The notes under the pieces are model-generated. The model made no database searches and was not told the DNA's origin. It saw nothing but the letters and a program-made list of their open reading frames with translations. From assembly GCF_012223425.1 (NCBI RefSeq), contig NZ_CP038799.1:1426001-1490000 (forward strand): a stretch of DNA of 64,000 bases. Reading direction: 5' to 3'. How positions within the stretch are numbered: position 1 is the stretch's first letter; every line of letters begins with the position of its first letter. This document shows, piece by piece, positions 36,689 through 45,468 of the stretch. The translations under genes and the position numbers were made by a program. This DNA comes from Mycolicibacterium frederiksbergense (GTDB lineage Bacteria; Actinomycetota; Actinomycetes; Mycobacteriales; Mycobacteriaceae).

Positions 36689-38167
36689 CTACGAGGAAGC
36701 CAGCACCGCCAGCAGATCGGGTAGCGGCACGGTGGCGATGCCGATCTGGGCATCGCCGATCCCGTACGGCAGCACCAGGGTGTCGGCGTGCACCAGCCCA
36801 CCGCAGGAGTAGACGACATTGGGCACATAGCCGTCCTGCTCGTCCGCCGCGGGCGACAGCAGCGGCCGGCGCAACCGGCCGATGATCCGGGTGGGGTCAT
36901 CCAGGTCGAGCAGGATCGCCCCGATCCGGTAGGTCCGCATCGGACCCACCCCGTGGGTGAGGACCAGCCAGCCCGCCTCGGTCTCCATCGGCGGACCGCA
37001 ATTGCCCAGCTGCAACGTCTCCCATGCCAACAACGGGCGCTGGCACGGCAGCGTCGTCTCCCACACCGAGAGGTCATCGGTGAAGGCGATGGTGTTCGAT
37101 TCGCGGTCCGAGCGCGACAGGGCGGCGAAGCGCCCGCCGATCCGGCGGGGGAACAATGCCAGACCCTTGTTCGCCGCGGCGTCGCCCACCAGCGGCGCGG
37201 AGGCGAACGATCGAAAATCGTTGGTGGTCAACATCTGCTGACTGATATGCGAGCCGTTGTAGGCCGTGTAGGTGGCGCGGTAGATCACCGATCCGTCGTC
37301 CTCGACGAACCGCACCAGCCGCGCATCCTCCATACCGACGGCCTCGGCGGCCATCGCCGGCCAGAGCACCCGCTCGGACAGCTCGGTGTCGGTGGGGAAT
37401 TCGACGGTGTAGGTGCGGTCCGCGATCTCCCGGATCAGTTCGATCGTCTCGGGCACGTGCATCCAGGTGGCGCGGTGCCGGTACAGCCGTTCGAGTCGCT
37501 CATCGAGATCGGCTCGGGTGAACCGCTCGCCGAGCCCGGCGAGGACGTACTCGGTCGCCTCGGCGGCATGCACACCGAACAGCTCGTGCCGGAAGATCTT
37601 TGCGTCCAGGAGCGTCGACGCGACCGTGCCTTCGGTGGCGAACGGTGCCGGCTCATCGATGAGGGCGCTGCCCGCGGCGTCGACGGTTCCGGTGCGGAAA
37701 CCGATGGACGACCGGTGCCCCTCCCCGATCCCCCGCACGCTCATCACGAATCGCAGGCTGCCGTCGGATAGACCGCTCTGATCGGGATGCGCGACGATGC
37801 TCGGGTTGCACAGCGCGGCCCCCTCGATCGCCACCTCGCTGGTGAACGTCGCTCCCAGCAACAGCATGCGGTCCGCCGACAGACCGATACCGGGGTCCAG
37901 TCGATCGGTGAGCTCACGCGCATGCTTGCCGAAGGTCACCACCAGATCGCGGTGTCGCCCACCGAATCTGGTCAGCACATCGTCCATCGAGGCTCTCACC
38001 TCGTCCTCGCTCAAGGCCAGTACCCGCCGTAGCGCCGCGCCGGCACGGGACTCCTGGTCCTCGAAACCTTCCTGCCCGGGCACGAACAGTTTGGTGATGA
38101 CGCGGGACCTGTCGGCCACCAGCCGCTGCGGGCTCCGGGTGATCAACTCATCCCGCACCGCCGTCAC
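36689..38167 (-). CDS. GH130-family glycoside phosphorylase/hydrolase
   Basis: 492 aa from GTG 38167, which overlaps the upstream stop (GTGA). A helical N-terminal extension of about 130 residues precedes the five-bladed beta-propeller: ALCNPSIVAHPDQSG, GVHAAEATEYV, the signature GMEDARLVRFVEDDG (the Asp of GxEDxR is the likely catalytic acid), AANKGLALFPRRIGGRFAALSR, and NVVYSCGGLVHADTLVLPYG. GH130 enzymes act on beta-mannosides, mostly by phosphorolysis. The substrate here is unknown. Confidence 0.88.
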   Translation of the reverse strand: MTAVRDELITRSPQRLVADRSRVITKLFVPGQEGFEDQESRAGAALRRVLALSEDEVRASMDDVLTRFGGRHRDLVVTFGKHARELTDRLDPGIGLSADRMLLLGATFTSEVAIEGAALCNPSIVAHPDQSGLSDGSLRFVMSVRGIGEGHRSSIGFRTGTVDAAGSALIDEPAPFATEGTVASTLLDAKIFRHELFGVHAAEATEYVLAGLGERFTRADLDERLERLYRHRATWMHVPETIELIREIADRTYTVEFPTDTELSERVLWPAMAAEAVGMEDARLVRFVEDDGSVIYRATYTAYNGSHISQQMLTTNDFRSFASAPLVGDAAANKGLALFPRRIGGRFAALSRSDRESNTIAFTDDLSVWETTLPCQRPLLAWETLQLGNCGPPMETEAGWLVLTHGVGPMRTYRIGAILLDLDDPTRIIGRLRRPLLSPAADEQDGYVPNVVYSCGGLVHADTLVLPYGIGDAQIGIATVPLPDLLAVLASS

Positions 38168-39180
38168 TGAGGCACGCCGACGAATCGCCGAGCCTGCTGG
38201 AAGGTCGACAACAGTGCCAGTGTCGACTCCGCGCCCTGGTTGAGGTTCACGCCGTCTGCGTGCAGACCGTCGAATCCACCGCCGGTCTCGGTGTTCCACA
38301 TGACGGCCCCGGCATCGTTGTCCCCCTGGAACCAGGCCGCCGCCGCCCGCACCGTGTCGGGCCAGATGGCCGCGGCATCCACCGATGCGGCGCGCGCGCA
38401 GGCATCCGCCAACGAGGACACCTCGATGGGTTGTTGGTCGAACCCCGGCCGCGGTTCACCGGCGGCCCAGCCGCCGACCGGGGTCGGCGACAGGTGCCCC
38501 CCGGATGTCTCCTGCTCGATCAGCCAGCCCAGCAGTTCCAGCCCGCGTTGGCACAGCGCCTCGTCGTCGAGCGCGGCACCGGCGGCGATCATCGCCTCGG
38601 CGAGTACCGCGTTGGCGTAGCTCAGGCGCGGCTCCGGCCACGGCCAGCCGGTATCGCCGCCCGCCTCGGCGAGACCGTCCGCGTAGTCACCGATCAGCTT
38701 GCGCGCGGCGGCATTTCCGGGTTCGACGCTCAGCAGCTCAGCCGCACCGATGGCCGCAAAGGCCATGGCCCGCGGCCACGTGGAACGGCCGTGCGCGGCC
38801 CGCTCGAACTGGATCACCGCCAGCCTGCGGATCAACCCGTTGTCACTGTGCGCGGCGGCGGAGCCCAGACCCCACAGGCAGCGGCCCCAGCAGTCGTCGA
38901 ACGCGTGCGTGTCGGTCCAGCGCCCGGTGTGGTCCATGCGGTTTCGGCAGCCGCCGAGATAGGCCTGCGCCTCGTCGAGGAACCGCACCGCGACCTTCGC
39001 CAGTCCGCGCACGGCATCGCCGGCATCGGGTTCGCGGGTGGTCACCACCAGCACCCTGGCCATGTCGTCGGTGCAGTAGCCGTGCTCGCGCCGGGGCTGC
39101 GCACCGCAGGCGTGCTCGAAGGTGCCGCGGTGGTCCGAGAGCGCGAGCAGGTGGTCGAACGTGGGTTCTAGAACGACCAC
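38164..39180 (-). CDS. Six-hairpin glycosidase-like protein
   Basis: 338 aa from GTG 39180 (VVVLEPTFDHLLALSDHRG), overlapping the end of the GT4 gene by 13 bp. Helical repeats carry Trp/Asp/Gly motifs (GYCTDDMARVLVV, HAFDDCWGRCLWGLG, DTGWPWPEPRLSYANAVLAEAM) resembling alpha/alpha six-hairpin glycosidases and the helical domains paired with glycosyltransferases. No export signal is visible. Operon membership suggests a role in the same glycan pathway as the GT4 and GH130 genes. Confidence 0.75.
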   Translation of the reverse strand: MVVLEPTFDHLLALSDHRGTFEHACGAQPRREHGYCTDDMARVLVVTTREPDAGDAVRGLAKVAVRFLDEAQAYLGGCRNRMDHTGRWTDTHAFDDCWGRCLWGLGSAAAHSDNGLIRRLAVIQFERAAHGRSTWPRAMAFAAIGAAELLSVEPGNAAARKLIGDYADGLAEAGGDTGWPWPEPRLSYANAVLAEAMIAAGAALDDEALCQRGLELLGWLIEQETSGGHLSPTPVGGWAAGEPRPGFDQQPIEVSSLADACARAASVDAAAIWPDTVRAAAAWFQGDNDAGAVMWNTETGGGFDGLHADGVNLNQGAESTLALLSTFQQARRFVGVPQ

Positions 39181-40361
39181 GTGCGCTCCCGCGGCGTCGA
39201 GATGCTCTGCGCCACAGCCTGATAGGACCTGGCGACCAGGGACCACGCCATGGTGGGCGCGAGCCGACGCGCCTCGGCGGCCATGCCACCGGCCAGCCGG
39301 GGGTCCGACAGCACGGATCGCAGCGCCGCGGTCATCGCGTCGGGATCATCGTGGGCGACGATCAGTCCGGCGCCGCTGCCGAGCAGTTCGACCGCGTGCG
39401 GGAAGGCGGTCGCGACCACCGGACGTCCACTGGCGATCGCGTCCACCAGCACCCCGGAGGTGACCTGCTCGGTGGAGTCATACGGCAGCACCACCACGGC
39501 CGAGGTCTGCGCCAGCGCCGACAACGCCGCCGTGCTGCGGTAGGTGGCGTCGAAGAACACCGAGCCCGCCACCCCGAGGCGCTGCGCCTGTTCGACGCGT
39601 GCCTCCCGGTAGGCGTCGCCCTCGTGTGCCAGCACCTTGGGATGGGTCCGGCCGGCGATCAGGTAGCGCGGGTTGCCCCGCAACGTCTGCAGCGACGGCA
39701 TCGCGTCGATGACCCGCTCGATGCCCTTTCCGGGCCCCAGCAACCCCCAGGTCAACAGGGTCGGCCGGCCGGCCCGCTTGCTGGCGGCGACGGTCGGGGC
39801 CGTCGATCCGTGCGGGATCGTGGAGATCTTGCGTCGTTCGACGTCGAACCCGGCCCGCAGCAGCGCACCGGCCGAGTCGGACATCACGACCACGTGGTGG
39901 GCCAGCCGCATCACCGATTCGAGCACCGAGCGCTGATGCGGGGTCGGGCTCCTGGGCACGGTGTGCAGTACCACGATGGACGGAACATTCAGCCCGCCAA
40001 GGATATCCACCACTTCGTCGCCGTCGGCTCCGCCGTAGATGCCGAACTCGTGCTGGATGACGGCGACATCACTGTCGTTGAGCAGGTCCGCACAGGCGGC
40101 CACCGATGCCGGGGACCCGTTGATGAGTTCGCCGACGACGCGACCACTGGGGCTGGGCGGTCCGTCGGCCACCCGCACCACGTTGACGCGCGAGCCGTTG
40201 GCGGACAGCCCGTCGGCCAGTGCCGCGCTGAAATTGGCGATGCCGCACGGTGTCGGCGGATAGGTGCTGAGCAGGCCGACAGACGGGGTGCGGCCGCGCG
40301 GGCGCTCCAGCACCGAGGTGCCGGAGGAATGAAAAGTGGGCGCGCTGGTAACTGCGGTCAA
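39168..40361 (-). CDS. GT4-type glycosyltransferase
   Basis: 397 aa. It has the GT-B fold: N-terminal VGLLSTYPPTPCGIANFSAAL, VAVIQHEFGIYGG and SIVVLHTVP, then the donor-binding half with TLLTWGLLGPGKGIERVIDAM, a short acidic loop near VLPYDSTEQVTSGVLVDAIASG (the EX7E-type region), and GRPVVATAFPHAVELLGSG. It is probably cytoplasmic and NDP-sugar dependent. It is the first gene of a GT4, six-hairpin and GH130 operon with overlapping ends. Confidence 0.9.
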   Translation of the reverse strand: MTAVTSAPTFHSSGTSVLERPRGRTPSVGLLSTYPPTPCGIANFSAALADGLSANGSRVNVVRVADGPPSPSGRVVGELINGSPASVAACADLLNDSDVAVIQHEFGIYGGADGDEVVDILGGLNVPSIVVLHTVPRSPTPHQRSVLESVMRLAHHVVVMSDSAGALLRAGFDVERRKISTIPHGSTAPTVAASKRAGRPTLLTWGLLGPGKGIERVIDAMPSLQTLRGNPRYLIAGRTHPKVLAHEGDAYREARVEQAQRLGVAGSVFFDATYRSTAALSALAQTSAVVVLPYDSTEQVTSGVLVDAIASGRPVVATAFPHAVELLGSGAGLIVAHDDPDAMTAALRSVLSDPRLAGGMAAEARRLAPTMAWSLVARSYQAVAQSISTPRERTWSF

Positions 40362-40541
40362 GGGTGATCCAAACAGACGGATGTCACCTGAGTGTCCGGC
40401 GCAAGCTGACGCTCGGCGAGTTCAACGGCGGACGGCTGACTCATCCCGGACTGGCTGGGTTCCCAACTTCCCCCACGTTACACCCCGTGACCTGTGCCTG
40501 GGGAATCGGCTGCGGCGGGCAGGAGCGCAGCGACCCGGGAA

Positions 40542-41315
40542 TCAACCCCGCCGGGCACGTGCCCGGCGGACGGCCTCGTCGACGACGCGTTCGGCCACCG
40601 CGGCCAACTTGCGGTGCTCGGCCTGACTCATCGCCCGCAACTGGTCGAACGACTCGGCGGCGCTGCGGCCGGTGCGCGATCGAATGATGCCGATCGCCTG
40701 GTCGATGACCGGCCTCGTCACCAATGCCGCCTGCAACTGATCGGTCAGCGCCAACGCGTCGGCGAGGATGCGCGCGTTGTGCACCGCGACCGCCGCCGGC
40801 TTGGCGAACAGTTCCCCGAACCGCGCGGCATGCTCGTCGAAACTGTCCTTGCCGTAGGCGTAGGCCGTGATCGCGCCGACCACCCGCCCGGAGACGTTCA
40901 GCGGTAACGCCAGCGTGCTGTGGACCCCCAGGCGCCCCGCCCGCGGGCCGAACCGCGGCCACGACTGGTCACCACCGAGCGACCCCGACCACACGGTGCG
41001 TCCTAGTTCCACGGCCGTGACGCCCGGGCCCTCCTGCAACGTCCGGTACTGGATCTCTTCGAGCTCGGTGACGAACGGCGCACTGGCCGCCAACGCCACC
41101 GCTGTCCCGTCACCGGGCGCACCGTGCATCAGCGTCACCCCGACGCCGTCGGCGCCCGGTATCGCACGGACCGCGGACGCGGCCACCTCGGCGAGCACCT
41201 GCGCCAGTCCGAGGCTGTCGGCCACCAGACCGGCCAGCCGGGTCAGCCCGGCCTGCAGGTCGGCGGCGGCAGAGGCGCTGTCATCCGGTGCCGGGAACTC
41301 CGCCCTCGTCGACAT
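40542..41315 (-). CDS. GAF-ANTAR domain regulator
   Basis: 257 aa. The GAF domain spans about 25-175 (LAQVLAEVAASAVRAIPGADGVGVTL, LALPLNVSGRVVGAITAYAY). The C-terminal ANTAR domain (ALVTRPVIDQAIGIIRSRTGRSAAESFDQLRAMSQ) binds RNA hairpins and causes antitermination. Its ATG directly abuts the desaturase stop, so the two are co-transcribed. The GAF domain may sense a lipid or redox signal. Target RNAs are unknown. Confidence 0.9.
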   Translation of the reverse strand: MSTRAEFPAPDDSASAAADLQAGLTRLAGLVADSLGLAQVLAEVAASAVRAIPGADGVGVTLMHGAPGDGTAVALAASAPFVTELEEIQYRTLQEGPGVTAVELGRTVWSGSLGGDQSWPRFGPRAGRLGVHSTLALPLNVSGRVVGAITAYAYGKDSFDEHAARFGELFAKPAAVAVHNARILADALALTDQLQAALVTRPVIDQAIGIIRSRTGRSAAESFDQLRAMSQAEHRKLAAVAERVVDEAVRRARARRG

Positions 41316-42401
41316 CTACACCCGTGACGGGTCGGGGCGGTCGGGTAGCGCGAGACGGAAGTTGGTCCGCACCGTCTGCAGGTACTGCCGGGGCAGCGAC
41401 CCGGTGATATAGGCAATGTCGTACTTCTCGCACAGTTCTCGCACCCGCAGGCTGATCTCGGCGTAGCGGTTGCTGGGCAGGTCGGGAAAGAGGTGATGTT
41501 CGATCTGGTAGCAGAGGTTTCCGCTCGAAATGGCCAGCACCGGACCGGCTTTGAAGTTCGCCGCGCCCAGCATCTGGCGCAGATACCATTCAGCCCTGGT
41601 CTCATCCTGCAGGGACTCCGGGGTGAATTGCTGAACGCCGTCGGGGAAATGCCCGCAGAAGATCACCACGTAGGTCCACAGGTTGCGCAGCAGGTTGGCC
41701 GCGGTGTTGGCGGCCAGCGTCCGCCGCCACCGGCGCAGGCTGAGCGCAGGCCAGATGACGTAGTCCTTTGCCACCTGACGAGCCATCTTGGCCAGCATTG
41801 TCCGTTTCACCGTACGTTTGGCATCCTCGGTGTCGGCGCGCTCCATATCGGAGTGATAGCCGTGACGTGCGATGCCCCATTCGAAGATGACGGCGAGCAG
41901 CAGGTTGCGCAGGGGCTGAAACAGATGCTCGCGTTTCCATGGTTGATCGGGGGTCACCCGCAGCACCCCGAACCCGAGATCATCGTCGACCCCGAGCACG
42001 TTGCTGAACACGTGATGCCGGTAGTTGTGCGAGTAACGCCACTGCGACGAGGCACCCGCCATATCCCATTCCCAGCTGGTCGAGTGGATCTCGGGATCGT
42101 TCATCCAGTCCCACTGGCCATGGCTGATGTTGTGGCCGAGCTCCATGTTCTCAATGGATTTCGCGTAGGCCAGCGCGGACGTGCCGAGCAGCCACCCGGC
42201 CCTGGAGCGGGTTCCGGCGATCGTCAGTCTGGCCGCCAGGTCCAGGGTCCGCTGGAAGACGATGGTCCGCCGAATGTAGGACGCGTCCTTGGCACCCAGG
42301 GATTCCTCCACATCGCTGCGGATGCGGTCCAGCTCGGCACCGAACGCCTCGACGTCGGCGCTACTCATGTTCGCGTACGCCGCGATATCGCTGATTGCCA
42401 C
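41316..42401 (-). CDS. Membrane fatty acid/acyl-CoA desaturase
   Basis: 361 aa from GTG 42401 with GAGGAA upstream. Three histidine boxes hold the di-iron site: ELGHNISHGQW (HxxxH), YSHNYRHHVF (HxxxHH) and CYQIEHHLFP (QxxHH). Hydrophobic stretches lie around AGWLLGTSALAYA and LLRNLWTYVVIFCGHF. The layout resembles DesA3-type stearoyl-CoA desaturases of mycobacteria, which use an oxidoreductase partner absent from this window. It is followed without a gap by the GAF-ANTAR gene. Confidence 0.9.
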   Translation of the reverse strand: MAISDIAAYANMSSADVEAFGAELDRIRSDVEESLGAKDASYIRRTIVFQRTLDLAARLTIAGTRSRAGWLLGTSALAYAKSIENMELGHNISHGQWDWMNDPEIHSTSWEWDMAGASSQWRYSHNYRHHVFSNVLGVDDDLGFGVLRVTPDQPWKREHLFQPLRNLLLAVIFEWGIARHGYHSDMERADTEDAKRTVKRTMLAKMARQVAKDYVIWPALSLRRWRRTLAANTAANLLRNLWTYVVIFCGHFPDGVQQFTPESLQDETRAEWYLRQMLGAANFKAGPVLAISSGNLCYQIEHHLFPDLPSNRYAEISLRVRELCEKYDIAYITGSLPRQYLQTVRTNFRLALPDRPDPSRV

Positions 42402-42523
42402 CTGAGTTCCTCGTCCGATTGTGTGCGGCGGCGAGGGTCCGGACCACCTGCGATGTGCCTCCAAGCCTAGGCCCCGACCGGGATCTGCGCCAAGTCGGTA
42501 GACCGATAAGCAAGACTGGAGTC

Positions 42524-43381
42524 ATGACAGAAACCGCCGCCACCCGCGTCGCGGTCTACCTCGACTTCGACAACATCGTGATATCGAGATACGACCAGGT
42601 CAACGGCCGAAACTCGTTTCAGCGGGACAAGGCCAAGGGCCTGGAAACCGAGAAGCTGACCCGCGCCACCGTCGACGTCGGCGCCATCCTGGACTTCACG
42701 TCCTCGTTCGGCACACTCGTCCTCACCCGGGCGTACGCCGACTGGTCGGCCGACGTCAACGCCGGGTACCGCCAGCAGGTGGTGGGCCGCGCGGTGGACC
42801 TGGTGCAGCTGTTCCCCGCCGCCGCGTACGGCAAGAACGGCGCCGATATCCGGCTTGCCGTCGACGCCGTCGAGGACATGTTCCGGCTGCCCGACCTGAC
42901 CCACGTCGTGATCGTGGCCGGCGACTCCGACTACATCGCCTTGGCGCAGCGCTGCAAACGGCTGGGCCGCTACGTGGTGGGTATCGGCGTCGCCGGCTCC
43001 TCCAGTCGCGCCCTTGCCGCCGCCTGTGATGAGTTCGTCGTCTACGACGCGCTGCCCGGTGTGCCGGTGTTCGAGCCCGAGCCGGTCACCGAGCCGCAGA
43101 AGAACACCCGGCGCAAGAAGACCGAACCCGAGGAGCCCGACCCGCAGACCGCGGCGACCGCACTGCTGACCCGCGCGCTGCAGATCGGGCTGGAGAAAGA
43201 TGATGTCGACTGGCTGCACAACTCGGCGCTGAAGGCTCAGATGAAGAGGATGGATCCGTCGTTCAGCGAAAAGTCGCTGGGATTCCGGTCTTTCAGTGAT
43301 TTCCTGCGCTCACGCACCGATGTCGTCGAGCTCGACGAGAGTTCCACGACCCGGATGGTGCGGCTGCGCAGCGCGGACTGA
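42524..43381 (+). CDS. NYN-domain (PIN-like) RNase with C-terminal LOTUS-like domain
   Basis: 285 aa from ATG 42524. The NYN domain (8-165) has conserved acidic residues: VAVYLDFDNIV, the middle LTRAYADWSADV, GADIRLAVDAVEDM and VVIVAGDSDYIALAQRCKRLG. A charged linker leads to residues 205-280 (TALLTRALQIGLEKDDVDWLHNS, then FRSFSDFLRSR), which look like an OST-HTH/LOTUS RNA-binding domain. It is probably a metal-dependent ribonuclease. It is divergent from the desaturase. Confidence 0.85.
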   Translation: MTETAATRVAVYLDFDNIVISRYDQVNGRNSFQRDKAKGLETEKLTRATVDVGAILDFTSSFGTLVLTRAYADWSADVNAGYRQQVVGRAVDLVQLFPAAAYGKNGADIRLAVDAVEDMFRLPDLTHVVIVAGDSDYIALAQRCKRLGRYVVGIGVAGSSSRALAAACDEFVVYDALPGVPVFEPEPVTEPQKNTRRKKTEPEEPDPQTAATALLTRALQIGLEKDDVDWLHNSALKAQMKRMDPSFSEKSLGFRSFSDFLRSRTDVVELDESSTTRMVRLRSAD

Positions 43382-43468
43382 GACACGAAAAACCTAAATT
43401 CACAAGAAAATTCGCGCAGTCCCATCCGTGCCGCGCGGGTGTATGGTCGAAGAACAGGGACCATCTCA

Positions 43469-43489
43469 GGCCCCCTCATCGAAGGGGCC
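43469..43489 (+). promoter_or_regulatory. Leader hairpin covering the ribosome-binding site
   Basis: GGCCCCCTC and GAAGGGGCC form a 9-bp stem with one mismatch and an ATC loop. The AAGGGG ribosome-binding site (43482-43487) lies in its 3' arm, 3 bases before the ATG at 43493. Folding would block translation initiation of the small downstream gene. Confidence 0.55.
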
Positions 43490-43492
43490 ACT

Positions 43493-43624
43493 ATGGCCGA
43501 CAAGTCTCCGCGTCAAAGCATGACGAAGAAATCCGGTAAGTCTCTCAAGGAGAAACGCGCGGACAAGCGCGGAGATTCGTCCACCAACACGACCGACAAC
43601 GTCTTCAACAACAAGAAGCGCTGA
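43493..43624 (+). CDS. Small highly basic conserved protein
   Basis: 43 aa, Lys/Arg/Ser-rich (MADKSPRQSMTKKSGKSLKEKRADKRGD), ending NVFNNKKR. Small proteins of this style are widespread in actinobacteria but have no known function, and it may bind nucleic acid. ATG 43493 is preferred over the GTG at 43439 because GAAGGGG sits just before it. It converges on the kinase gene with a 3-bp gap. Confidence 0.7.
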   Translation: MADKSPRQSMTKKSGKSLKEKRADKRGDSSTNTTDNVFNNKKR

Positions 43625-43627
43625 GCC

Positions 43628-45382
43628 CTATCGCGTCGCCCCATTGATCTGTGGCGCCGTGATGATCCCGCGTTCCACACCCCACATGGTCGCGATGGTC
43701 TTGTACTCCCCCGTCTCGATCAGGTGCTCGAGCGCCCGCAACAACGGCCGCGCCAGCGGTGAGCCCTTGGCGACCGGCCAGCCGTACGGCGCCGAGTCGA
43801 ACACCCCACCGGCCGGCACCAGCGCCCCGCCGCTGAGCTTGATCGCGAACCCGGTGACCGGTGAGTCCGCGGACATGGCATCGATCTCCCCGGCGATCAA
43901 CGCGGCAGTCACATCGTCTTGCCGGGCGAAGACCACCTTCTCGATCGGCGCCAGCCCGGCCGCCACGCACGCGTCACTCTTGGCCGGGATCTCCACCGTT
44001 TCCTGAAGCACGCTGTGCGCCACGCCAATCCGCAGCCCACACGCCGCCGCCGGGTCGATCGAGGAGTCGCGCTGCTGGGCCCAGAGCGTGCCCGCCTCGA
44101 AGTAGGTGACGAAGTCGACCAGCTTCTGGCGATCGAGGGTGTCGGTGAACGACGACATCCCGACATCCAGTGAACCGTCCTGCACCGCGGGAATGATGGC
44201 GTCGAACTCGCTCTCGCGGTACTCCGTGGCCAGCCCCAACGTCCGCGCGACCGCATTCATCAGGTCCACATCGAAGCCCACGATCTCGCCCTCGGAGTTG
44301 GTGAACTCGTTGGGGGCGTACGGGACGTTGACCCCGATCGTCAGCGTGCCGTCCGCGCGGATGTCTGCGGGCACGCCGGCCGCGATGGCCGGTACCGCAC
44401 CCTCGGGGAAATCCTGTGCCGACCGCACATCCCACCACTTCCACGCACCGACCGCGCCGGCCCCGACGAGCACCAACACCCCGGTGATCACCAGCGCGCG
44501 CTGCGGCAGCCGGCGTCCCCCACCGGAGCGCGCCGCCGTGTGCCGCCCCGAACCGGTGACCCGCACCGGCGCCGACAATGCCCGCCTGGCCGCGGCCGCC
44601 AGCTCCGCACCGGTCTGGTAGCGCTTCTCCGGTTTCTTGGCCATACCCTTCGCGATGACCTCATCGAAGGCGCCCAGGCGCGCATTGGATTCCGACGGCT
44701 TGGGCGCCGGCGACACCATGTGCCCGGCGATCTGCTGCTCCAGGCTGTCCGCGGGGTAGGGCCGCGCGCCGGTCAGGCATTCGTAGAGCACGCACGTCAG
44801 CGCATAGGTGTCGGCCCGGGCGTCGGCGAACCCGCCGTCGAAACGCTCCGGCGCCATATAGGCCAAGGTGCCCAGTGTGCTGCCCGCGGTGGTCATCCCG
44901 GACTCACCCGCGGTACGGGCCAAGCCGAAGTCGATCAGGTAGGCGAAGTTCGACCGGGTCAGCAGGATGTTGGACGGTTTCACGTCGCGGTGGATCAGCC
45001 CCAGCTGATGCGCCGCATCCAGGGCCGAGGCCACCTGCTCGATGATCTGCACCGCGAGCGCAGGAGCGACCGGCCGGTCGGTCTCGGAGAGCAGCGCGCC
45101 CAGGGTGCGGCCCTCGATGAGGCGCATGTCCAGGTACAGCCGGCCGTCGATCTCGCCGTAACCGTGGATGGGCACCACATGCGGGTCGTTGACGCCGGCG
45201 GCCGCCTGGGATTCCCGGCGGAACCGTTGCTGGAACACGGAGTCCTGGGCGAGCTGGGGCGGCAGCACCTTGAGGGCGACGACGCGGTCGGTCTTGGTGT
45301 CGTAGGCCCGGTAAACCTCGCCCATACCGCCCCGGCCGATCAGCTCCTGGAGCCGATAGTGACCGAAAGGTGTCGCGTCCAC
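43628..45382 (-). CDS. Receptor Ser/Thr kinase fused to a solute-binding sensor domain
   Basis: 584 aa. A Hanks-type kinase occupies 8-270: IGRGGMGEVYRAYD, Lys38 in VVALKVL, HRDVKPSNILLT, IDFGLA and GTLAYMAPER. A basic linker leads to one membrane helix (ALVITGVLVLVGAGAVGAW, about 300-320). The external part from about 345 is a family-3 amino-acid-binding protein fold (LTIGVNVPYAPNEF, IVGFDVDLMNAVARTLG, FDAIIPAVQDGSLDVGMSSFTDT). A ligand outside the cell probably tunes kinase activity. Confidence 0.9.
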   Translation of the reverse strand: MDATPFGHYRLQELIGRGGMGEVYRAYDTKTDRVVALKVLPPQLAQDSVFQQRFRRESQAAAGVNDPHVVPIHGYGEIDGRLYLDMRLIEGRTLGALLSETDRPVAPALAVQIIEQVASALDAAHQLGLIHRDVKPSNILLTRSNFAYLIDFGLARTAGESGMTTAGSTLGTLAYMAPERFDGGFADARADTYALTCVLYECLTGARPYPADSLEQQIAGHMVSPAPKPSESNARLGAFDEVIAKGMAKKPEKRYQTGAELAAAARRALSAPVRVTGSGRHTAARSGGGRRLPQRALVITGVLVLVGAGAVGAWKWWDVRSAQDFPEGAVPAIAAGVPADIRADGTLTIGVNVPYAPNEFTNSEGEIVGFDVDLMNAVARTLGLATEYRESEFDAIIPAVQDGSLDVGMSSFTDTLDRQKLVDFVTYFEAGTLWAQQRDSSIDPAAACGLRIGVAHSVLQETVEIPAKSDACVAAGLAPIEKVVFARQDDVTAALIAGEIDAMSADSPVTGFAIKLSGGALVPAGGVFDSAPYGWPVAKGSPLARPLLRALEHLIETGEYKTIATMWGVERGIITAPQINGATR

Positions 45383-45468
45383 CGGTTTTCCTCTCGGCGC
45401 GGGCCCCCAGGCGGCGATATGTCGATCGAAGTTACATCACAGTTGGCAAAAATGTCATGACGGGACAG

